This document shows, in pieces, positions 1-4,778 of a DNA stretch of 7,271 nt. The stretch comes from Cyanobacteria bacterium Co-bin13 (lineage in GTDB: Bacteria; Cyanobacteriota; Cyanobacteriia; Phormidesmidales; Phormidesmidaceae), in the NCBI GenBank assembly GCA_014534385.1, contig JACVRP010000188.1:1-7271 (forward strand). Direction: 5' to 3'. The first letter of the stretch is position 1. Each line of letters opens with the position of its first letter. The notes under the pieces were generated by a model that saw nothing but the letters and a program-made list of their open reading frames with translations, did not search any database and was not told where the DNA came from. A program made the translations under genes and the position numbers.

Positions 1-403
1 CTACAAGCTGATTCCCCGCCGCACCGTAGCGGAGAATGTGGCCTTTGTTCTATGGGCTCAAGGCTTTACCCGAAAGGAAATCCATCGCCGCCTCTGGCCC
101 ACCCTAAAGATGGTTGGGCTCCAGGGCAAGGCCCAGTGCTTTCCTGACGAACTTTCTGGGGGCGAGCAGCAGCGGGTCAGCATTGCCCGCGCCGTAGTCA
201 GCACCCCGCCCCTCCTGCTGGCCGATGAGCCCACCGGCAACCTGGATCCTGACAATTCCTTCCAGGTGATCAAGATTCTCAAAAAGCTCAACTCCATCGG
301 CATCACCGTGATCGTCACCACCCACGACGAACAGCTGGTGCGTATGTCCAATAACCCGGTTGTGCAGCTCCGAGACGGCCACCTGCAGTATTTCCGGCGC
401 TAA
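1..403 (+). CDS. ftsE: FtsE-like ABC transporter ATP-binding protein, 3' part only
   Basis: The gene is cut by the left edge of the window; the reading frame is open from base 2 and ends in TAA at 401-403, leaving 133 visible residues. It lacks the Walker A motif and Q-loop, which must lie upstream. What remains is the second half of an ABC ATPase: the segment YKLIPRRTVAENV, typical of FtsE just after the Q-loop; the signature LSGGEQQRVSIARA (from base 152); Walker B LLLADEPTGNLD (from base 212); and the H-loop TTHDEQ. FtsE is the cytoplasmic ATPase of the FtsEX complex, which in other bacteria controls septal peptidoglycan hydrolases during division. No ftsX follows: the next gene is hemL. 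LolD or MacB-type ATPases share these motifs, but the PRRTVAENV segment favours FtsE. The GTG at 38 is internal and not a real start. Confidence 0.85.
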   Translation, partial: YKLIPRRTVAENVAFVLWAQGFTRKEIHRRLWPTLKMVGLQGKAQCFPDELSGGEQQRVSIARAVVSTPPLLLADEPTGNLDPDNSFQVIKILKKLNSIGITVIVTTHDEQLVRMSNNPVVQLRDGHLQYFRR

Positions 404-447
404 AGCCTGACATCGTATCCCTTTAGCTCCAGCAATTCAGGCAATTC

Positions 448-510
448 TCTTGTGGAACGGGCATCCTGCCCGTTCCACATCGGGGACAGGCAAGATGCCT
501 ATCCACAAGA
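448..510. repeat. Composite palindromic intergenic repeat (REP/BIME-like)
   Basis: Two hairpins stand side by side inside a longer inverted repeat. The first has perfect 13-base arms, TGTGGAACGGGCA (451-463) and TGCCCGTTCCACA (467-479), around a three-base loop TCC. The second has 9-base arms, GGACAGGCA (484-492) and TGCCTATCC (496-504), with one mismatch and loop AGA. The outer ends TCTTGTGGA (448-456) and TCCACAAGA (502-510) are perfect reverse complements. From general familiarity, similar GGGCATCTTGCCC-type palindromes recur between genes in cyanobacteria. No T-tract follows either hairpin, so intrinsic termination downstream of the FtsE-like gene is possible but unproven. I infer a dispersed repeat copy. 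Confidence 0.8.
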
Positions 511-722
511 AGTCGCCCAGTTATTGCTTTCGGCAGGCAGGCTCACTCGGCAAGACGATTCTCCTAATCGCATATTCGCGTCGCGTCGCTACATTCCTTA
601 ACATGCGGCGGGATTTGCTTAACCTAATCGATAGGATAATGATTACGGCCAATTTTGGGCAGTGATTGCTTGGCCCCTAGTCATTCGTTGCTGGCTTTTG
701 CAGGTACAGAGAGGAAAACGCT
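511..722 (+). promoter_or_regulatory. hemL upstream leader and ribosome binding site
   Basis: This is the non-repeat remainder of the 319-base gap before hemL, and I see no credible gene in it. A GAGG Shine-Dalgarno core lies at 711-714, eight bases before TTG 723 and eleven before GTG 726. An AT-rich stretch with a GATAAT hexamer at 635-640 resembles a -10 box, but the nearest -35-like sequence (TTGCTT, 615-620) is only 14 bases away, which is too close for a standard promoter. The short arms TAATC (625-629) and GATTA (641-645) flank that stretch and could be a weak operator. The promoter assignment is tentative; the ribosome binding site is clear. Confidence 0.4.
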
Positions 723-2024
723 TTGGTGAGTACGACCTCATTTAACACGACCAAATCACAAGAGATTTTTTCGGCAGCCCAAAATCTGATGCCGGGTGGA
801 GTGAACTCTCCGGTGCGGGCGTTTAAATCGGTGGGCGGGCAGCCTATCGTCTTCGACCGGGTTAAGGGAGCCTACGTCTGGGATGTAGACGGCAACCAGT
901 ACATCGACTACGTTGGCACCTGGGGTCCGGCAATCTGCGGCCACGCTCACCCCGAAGTCAATCAGGCCTTAGCAGCGGCCCTGGAAAAAGGCACCAGCTT
1001 TGGCGCGCCCAGCTACCTGGAGAATGTCCTGGCTGAAATGGTGATCCAGGCTGTTCCCAGCATTGAGATGGTGCGCTTTGTTAACTCTGGCACCGAAGCC
1101 TGTATGGCCGTGCTGCGAGTGATGCGGGCCTTTACCGATCGCAACAAGATCATCAAATTTGCTGGCTGCTACCACGGCCACGCCGATATGTTCCTGGTGC
1201 AGGCCGGATCGGGCGTTGCTACCTTGGGTCTGCCCGACTCTCCTGGGGTGCCCAAATCCTCCACCAGCGATACCTTGACGGCTCCCTACAACGATTTAGA
1301 AGCCGTAAAAGCGCTCTTTGAGGAGAACAAAGGCGAAATTGCCGGGGTAATTTTGGAGCCGATTGTCGGCAACTCTGGCTTTATCGTGCCCGATGCCGGT
1401 TTCCTAGAAGGGCTGCGGGAGCTGACCCAGGAAAATGACGCGCTGCTGGTCTTCGATGAGGTGATGACCGGGTTCCGCATTGCCTACGGCGGTGTACAGG
1501 AGAAATTTGGCGTTACCCCAGACCTGACGACCTTGGGCAAAATTATCGGCGGCGGTCTGCCCGTTGGGGCCTACGGCGGGCGACGCGACATTATGGAAAT
1601 GATTGCTCCAGCAGGTCCGGTTTACCAGGCGGGCACCCTCTCTGGCAACCCCCTGGCAATGACCGCTGGCATCAAAACCCTGGAGCTGCTGCAGCGCCCT
1701 GGCACCTATGAGCAGCTAGAGGCCATCACCCGCAAGCTAATTGATGGCCTGCTGCAGGCAGCTCGCGATACGGGCCATGAGGTCTATGGCGGCAGCGTCA
1801 GCGCTATGTTTGGCTTCTTCTTCCAGGCAGGGCCGGTGCATAACTACGACGATGCCAAGCGCTCTGACCTGACTAAGTTCAGCCGCTTCCATCGGGGCAT
1901 GCTGGAGCGGGGCGTTTACCTGGCTCCCTCTCAGTTTGAGGCTGGGTTTACCTCGCTGGCCCACACCGAGGCAGACGTTGAAAAAACGATTGCCGCTGCC
2001 CGTGAGGTGCTAGCCGAGCTGTAG
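723..2024 (+). CDS. hemL: Glutamate-1-semialdehyde 2,1-aminomutase
   Basis: This PLP- or PMP-dependent enzyme converts glutamate-1-semialdehyde to 5-aminolevulinate, the last step of the C5 pathway feeding haem, chlorophyll and bilin synthesis in the cytoplasm. The 433 residues match the family length. Visible landmarks are LMPGGVNSPVRAF near the N-terminus, the phosphate-binding SGT at 122-124, YHGHAD with Tyr150, Asp245 in FDEVMTGFR (contacts the pyridine nitrogen), the cofactor Schiff-base lysine Lys273 in LGKIIGGGLPVGAYGG, and Glu406 in FEAGF. These positions coincide with the numbering I recall for Synechococcus GSA aminomutase. That supports initiation at TTG 723, as does its eight-base spacing from GAGG; GTG 726, one codon later, is the alternative and gives nearly the same protein. 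Both start codons are weak. The gene stands alone: a repeat-bearing gap precedes it and a convergent gene follows. Confidence 0.97.
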   Translation: MVSTTSFNTTKSQEIFSAAQNLMPGGVNSPVRAFKSVGGQPIVFDRVKGAYVWDVDGNQYIDYVGTWGPAICGHAHPEVNQALAAALEKGTSFGAPSYLENVLAEMVIQAVPSIEMVRFVNSGTEACMAVLRVMRAFTDRNKIIKFAGCYHGHADMFLVQAGSGVATLGLPDSPGVPKSSTSDTLTAPYNDLEAVKALFEENKGEIAGVILEPIVGNSGFIVPDAGFLEGLRELTQENDALLVFDEVMTGFRIAYGGVQEKFGVTPDLTTLGKIIGGGLPVGAYGGRRDIMEMIAPAGPVYQAGTLSGNPLAMTAGIKTLELLQRPGTYEQLEAITRKLIDGLLQAARDTGHEVYGGSVSAMFGFFFQAGPVHNYDDAKRSDLTKFSRFHRGMLERGVYLAPSQFEAGFTSLAHTEADVEKTIAAAREVLAEL

Positions 2025-2098
2025 ACTCTAGGCTGGGTCGTAGCCTGCCGCTGCTCAGCAGTACGAAGCGAAAACCCAACCTTTAGACAATGTAGTAG

Positions 2099-2133
2099 GG
2101 TGCGTCATCGCAGCGCGTGACGCACCTAGTTTT
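2099..2133 (+). terminator. Possible intrinsic terminator of hemL
   Basis: A perfect 9-base stem (2099-2107 with 2118-2126) with a 10-base loop lies 74 bases after the hemL stop and is followed by TAGTTTT, ending in four T at 2130-2133. The T-run is short and is offset from the stem by three bases, so efficiency may be modest. The stem is also part of the larger repeat element, so it may have been co-opted rather than evolved for termination. Confidence 0.35.
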
Positions 2134-2138
2134 GTAGC

Positions 2139-2172
2139 GAACAGCTTCTCTTAGAGAACAGCTTCCTTTAAA
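2139..2172. repeat. Two tandem 17-base units inside the intergenic element
   Basis: Unit one (2139-2155) and unit two (2156-2172) both begin GAACAGCTTC and agree at 14 of 17 bases. A small hairpin TTCTC-TTA-GAGAA (2146-2158) spans the junction. No function is evident; the pair occupies the centre of the 116-base inverted-repeat element. Confidence 0.6.
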
Positions 2173-2222
2173 GAGCCGGTGCGTTGCGCCAAGGCGACAA
2201 CACACCCTACCCAACTCAAGCT

Positions 2223-3143
2223 TTAGGCTGGCAGCGGCTGATCGTAGGCGATCGCATTTTTGGTTACCTCCAAATAGATATGCTCTAGCCGCACCGGATG
2301 GCGCGAAATCGAGTTTAGTGAGAGGCCCTCAAAGCGGTCTAGCAGGTCTTTCAGCTCCAGGTGTTCGGGTATCCAAAAGGCGAGATCAGAGCCGTAGTGG
2401 CGGGGGGTAAAGCCATGGAGGTGGGCGCGTGCGATCGCACCTTCTGGGTCATCTGTTTCAACGGTGACGACTTCCTGGGCCGGAATTCGCTGGCGCAGTT
2501 CTGCCAGGCTGCCTTCAGCCAGCAGCTGTCCCTGCTTGATAATGCCGATGCGGTGGCACAGCCGTTCTACCTCATCTAGCAGGTGCGTGGTCAAAAGCAC
2601 CGTCACCCCTGACTGCTTGAAGCTGCGGATCAGTGACCAAACCTCATAGCGGGCTTCGATATCAAGGCCGGTTGTGGGTTCATCTAAAATCAGCAGCTTG
2701 GGTCGATGCATCATTGCTACCGCCAGGCTGAGGCGGCGCTGCATGCCACCACTGAGCCTTTCCACCGGGGTTTTAGCTCGCTCTAACAGATTGACCAGCC
2801 CCAAGCAGCGCTCAATCTGCGTCTGGCGCTCCCGCCGAGACAGCCCGTAAATACGCCCAAAAAACGCCAGGTTCTCTTCACAGGTCAGACCCCGATAAAG
2901 CAGGTTTTCCTGCGGCATGACGCCCAGCAAAGCCTTGGTCGCATTGCCAGCCTGCCGCCCATTGATGTAAACAGCGCCAGAGTCTGCCTCTAGCAGCCCG
3001 CAAATCAGGTTGATCGTCGTTGTCTTTCCGGCACCATTTGGACCCAGCAGGCCGTAGATTTCCCCTGCTTGAATCGTTAAACTCAAATTCTGCAAAATCG
3101 GGCGCTTGCCATAGTGCTTGCAGAGGTTATCAAGTTGCAGCAT
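2223..3143 (-). CDS. ABC transporter ATP-binding protein, DrrA/NatA/CcmA type
   Basis: This is a complete stand-alone nucleotide-binding subunit of 306 residues with no membrane segment. Motifs in order are Walker A GPNGAGKTT (34-42), Q-loop Gln78 in VMPQEN, signature LSGGMQRRL (130-138), Walker B LLILDEP (150-156), D-loop GLD (159-161) and H-loop His187 in TTHLLDEVERL. About 100 C-terminal residues follow, as in the multidrug or Na+ exporter (DrrA, NatA) subfamily, whose partners are separately encoded ABC-2 permeases. The start is taken as ATG 3143, preceded by AGGGA six bases away and AGGAG fourteen bases away. A TTG 13 codons further out would add a segment unlike the family N-terminus. 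The substrate cannot be read from the sequence. No permease gene adjoins: downstream is convergent hemL, upstream is a divergent gene. A HIP1 octamer lies near the 3' end. Confidence 0.93.
   Translation of the reverse strand: MLQLDNLCKHYGKRPILQNLSLTIQAGEIYGLLGPNGAGKTTTINLICGLLEADSGAVYINGRQAGNATKALLGVMPQENLLYRGLTCEENLAFFGRIYGLSRRERQTQIERCLGLVNLLERAKTPVERLSGGMQRRLSLAVAMMHRPKLLILDEPTTGLDIEARYEVWSLIRSFKQSGVTVLLTTHLLDEVERLCHRIGIIKQGQLLAEGSLAELRQRIPAQEVVTVETDDPEGAIARAHLHGFTPRHYGSDLAFWIPEHLELKDLLDRFEGLSLNSISRHPVRLEHIYLEVTKNAIAYDQPLPA
2429..2440. repeat. HIP1 octamer within a 12-base palindrome
   Basis: GTGCGATCGCAC contains the octamer GCGATCGC (2431-2438), the highly iterated palindrome characteristic of many cyanobacterial genomes. 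Further copies are at 2248-2255, 3747-3754, 4514-4521 and 5547-5554. All five lie inside coding sequence: two in the ABC ATPase, two in dnaJ3 and one in dnaK3. They are the clearest base-level sign of cyanobacterial origin. Confidence 0.9.
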
Positions 3144-3249
3144 GCGTTGTCCCTGAACTCCTAGAGTGGACAGACCGACCAACAGGTATAGGCATGCTCA
3201 GGATACCCTTACGAAAGAACGTCTCTGTATCTTATCAGCGAGGACTTCA
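3144..3249. promoter_or_regulatory. Divergent intergenic region with promoters for both flanking genes
   Basis: These 106 bases separate the minus-strand ABC ATPase from the plus-strand NTF2-like gene, so both promoters should lie here or overlap. On the plus strand, TGTATCTTAT (3226-3235) resembles an extended -10 without a good -35. On the minus strand, TATACC and TATCCT hexamers (about 3185-3205) are weak -10 candidates. Ribosome sites are clearer: AGGGA/AGGAG for the ATPase and GAGGA (3240-3244) five bases before ATG 3250. No operator is obvious. Confidence 0.4.
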
Positions 3250-3639
3250 ATGGCTGGTGATCGGGAAGCCATTCTGGCAGCGAATGACCGCTTCTATCGG
3301 GCCTTTGAAAAGAAAGACCTGGAAGCCATGACAGCAGCTTGGTCTAAAAGCATAGACAGTCTCTGCATCCATCCAGGGCGCAAAGCTCTGAAGGGCTGGG
3401 AGGCAATCCGCCACTCCTGGGAGCAGATCTTCAAGAGTACCCGCTACCTAGAGATCGAGACCGATATCATCAGCGTTGAAAGCAGCGGCGATGTGGCCTA
3501 CGTAGTGCTGATCGAGACCATTCTGCAAGTCAGCAACGGCCGTCGCCTAGAAGCACAGTCGATGGCCACTAATTTCTTTGAACGGATGGGCGGACAGTGG
3601 TACCTAGTGCATCATCACGGCAGCCCGATTGTTTCCTAG
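3250..3639 (+). CDS. NTF2/SnoaL-like superfamily protein, function unknown
   Basis: A small cytoplasmic protein of 129 residues, the usual size for a single NTF2-like (SnoaL_3 or DUF4440 type) cone-shaped domain. It opens with a helix pattern AILAANDRFYRAFEKKDLEAMTAAW (about 7-31), then CIHPGRKALKGWEAIRHSWEQIF (39-61), then alternating strands, and closes with WYLVHHHGSPIV (117-128), the typical last strand with a histidine cluster at 121-123. Members include isomerases, cyclases, dehydratases and non-catalytic binding proteins, so the fold does not give the reaction. ATG 3250 is preferred: GAGGA sits five bases upstream and the domain begins directly after it. The frame stays open upstream to 3166, but those extra residues do not resemble the family. 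It diverges from the ABC ATPase and converges on dnaJ3 with 38 bases between stops. Confidence 0.85.
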   Translation: MAGDREAILAANDRFYRAFEKKDLEAMTAAWSKSIDSLCIHPGRKALKGWEAIRHSWEQIFKSTRYLEIETDIISVESSGDVAYVVLIETILQVSNGRRLEAQSMATNFFERMGGQWYLVHHHGSPIVS

Positions 3640-3677
3640 GGCCAGCTGCAGGGGGCTAACCACACCAGAGCTAAGCA

Positions 3678-4709
3678 CTAAACCGGCAAATCGGCTCTGG
3701 GGTTGAGCGTTTCCATCTCTCGCAGTTCGGCATAGAGCGCCTTTTCGCGATCGCTCAGCACACTGGGCACAACGACCTCCACCTCAATGATCTGGTCACC
3801 CCGGCGCTCTCGGCCTATGGGATAGCCCTTGCCCGACAGCCGCAGCCGCTGCCTGGGCTGAACGCCCGCCGGAATCGTCATTCGCACCAAGCCATCTAGG
3901 GTGGGTACCTCAATGGTGCCCCCCAGGGCTGCCTCACTGGGCGTCAGGGGCAGGCGGCAAAAGACATCGTTGCCCTGCAGGCTAAAGAAAGGATGCGGCT
4001 CAACCTCAATTCGCAGATAGAGGTTACCGCCGCCAATGCCCTGACCCTTCAGCCGAATCCGCTGCCCCGTGACCATACCCGCTGGCATATTGACCTCCAG
4101 GGAGCGGCCATCTTCCAGGCGAATGCGCTCTCGGCCACCCGCAAAAGCCCGCCCTAGGGGAATGGTGAGGTTGGCTTCGGCATCACGGCGATCCCCTCGT
4201 GAGGGGGGGGTGTAGGCAGTCTTCGGGCGACTCGCTCGAACGTCAGCTTCAGCCCGAGGAGATGCAGCCGCAACCTCTTCAGCCGGTTCGCGCCAAGCCG
4301 GTTCCCGTCGGGCCGTCGCTTCGCGCTGAGAGGCCGATTCGCGGCGGCGGTTCAGCAGCTGATCGACAAAGTTATTGAAGTCGGGAAACTCGCCAAAGTC
4401 GAGATTTTCGAGCGGGTTGCGCCCATTGGTGCGATCTTCTGCGGGCTTGGCCCGGCTAAAGCGATCTCCCTGAAAGCCCTTTTGCTTCCAGAACTGGCTG
4501 AACTGCTCATATTGCGATCGCTTCTCAGTGTCGGATAGAACGTTGTAGGCTTCTCCCAGAAGCTTAAACTTCTCCTCGGCTGACTTATCCCCTGGGTTCA
4601 TGTCAGGGTGATACCGGCGAGCCAGCTGCCGATAAGCCCGCTTGATCTCGTCAAAGGTCGCGTCTCGGGAAACTCCCAGAATCTCGTAGTAGTTCCGAAA
4701 GTTCTGCAT
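3678..4709 (-). CDS. dnaJ3: Class B J-domain co-chaperone (DnaJ3-like)
   Basis: A 343-residue Hsp40 that would stimulate the ATPase of the DnaK encoded just upstream and deliver substrates to it. The N-terminal J domain (about 5-70) carries the essential HPD at 34-36 and the flanking YYEILGVSRDAT and AYNVLSDTEKRSQYE. There is no CxxCxGxG zinc finger, so it is CbpA/DnaJ class B. The C-terminal half (about 175-325) is the substrate-binding beta-sandwich pair, with LTIPLGRAFAGGRERI, NMPAGMVTGQRIRLKGQG, HPFFSLQGNDVFCRLPLTPSEAALGG and IPAGVQPRQRLRLSGKG. Between them is a charged linker rich in Arg, Glu, Ala and Pro instead of a long Gly/Phe region; it contains a C8 run on the coding strand (4203-4210). 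No clear Shine-Dalgarno precedes ATG 4709. The gene follows dnaK3 by 69 bases on the same strand, the arrangement known for cyanobacterial dnaK3-dnaJ3. Confidence 0.93.
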   Translation of the reverse strand: MQNFRNYYEILGVSRDATFDEIKRAYRQLARRYHPDMNPGDKSAEEKFKLLGEAYNVLSDTEKRSQYEQFSQFWKQKGFQGDRFSRAKPAEDRTNGRNPLENLDFGEFPDFNNFVDQLLNRRRESASQREATARREPAWREPAEEVAAASPRAEADVRASRPKTAYTPPSRGDRRDAEANLTIPLGRAFAGGRERIRLEDGRSLEVNMPAGMVTGQRIRLKGQGIGGGNLYLRIEVEPHPFFSLQGNDVFCRLPLTPSEAALGGTIEVPTLDGLVRMTIPAGVQPRQRLRLSGKGYPIGRERRGDQIIEVEVVVPSVLSDREKALYAELREMETLNPRADLPV

Positions 4710-4721
4710 TAAAAAGCAATC

Positions 4722-4742
4722 AAAGATGAAGGATTAAGGATG
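4722..4742 (-). repeat. Three degenerate tandem heptamers between dnaK3 and dnaJ3
   Basis: On the plus strand the units are AAAGATG (4722-4728), AAGGATT (4729-4735) and AAGGATG (4736-4742); on the coding strand they read CATCCTT, AATCCTT, CATCTTT. Seven-base tandem units of this kind resemble the short tandemly repeated (STRR) heptamers described in cyanobacterial genomes. They lie in the dnaJ3 leader, 12 bases before its start codon, where a Shine-Dalgarno would otherwise be expected nearby. With only three imperfect units this could be chance. Confidence 0.5.
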
Positions 4743-4745
4743 GGT

Positions 4746-4773
4746 GGGGCAGGTTGTAAACCATCCCTGCCCC
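4746..4773 (-). promoter_or_regulatory. Inverted repeat in the dnaK3-dnaJ3 spacer
   Basis: Perfect 8-base arms GGGGCAGG (4746-4753) and CCTGCCCC (4766-4773) enclose a 12-base loop. The hairpin begins five bases after the dnaK3 stop codon. On the transcribed strand it is not followed by a T-run immediately, so it is more likely a partial attenuator, an mRNA processing or stability element, or a remnant repeat than a full terminator. Such a structure could set a lower level of dnaJ3 relative to dnaK3; that role is inference. Confidence 0.5.
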
Positions 4774-4778
4774 TGAGC

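Larger units (their letters stand above)
2095..2210. repeat. 116-base intergenic element with terminal inverted repeats (MITE-like)
   Basis: The element fills most of the gap between the convergent genes hemL and the ABC ATPase. Its ends GTAGGGTG (2095-2102) and CACCCTAC (2203-2210) are perfect reverse complements. Inside are two further hairpins: GGTGCGTCA/TGACGCACC (2099-2107 and 2118-2126), and an imperfect one from GGTGCGTTGCGCC (2178-2190) to GGCGACAACACACC (2193-2206). Between them lies a 17-base tandem duplication. GTAGGGTGCGT-type palindromes are, from general familiarity, frequent between cyanobacterial genes. There is no open reading frame for a transposase and no obvious target-site duplication at the edges, so calling it a mobile element is inference. 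Confidence 0.65.

Noticed and set aside
450..665. A 71-codon plus-strand open frame before hemL
   Set aside because: It starts at a TTG inside the palindromic repeat, has no ribosome site and no recognisable composition or motif. It is best explained as a chance frame through the repeat.
3144..3182. A 13-codon N-terminal extension of the ABC ATPase from a TTG codon
   Set aside because: ATG 3143 has AGGGA at good spacing and gives the family-typical N-terminus. The extension contains that ribosome site.
3640..3677. A possible bidirectional terminator between the NTF2-like gene and dnaJ3
   Set aside because: The 38 bases hold only very short complementary stretches and no T-run in either direction.
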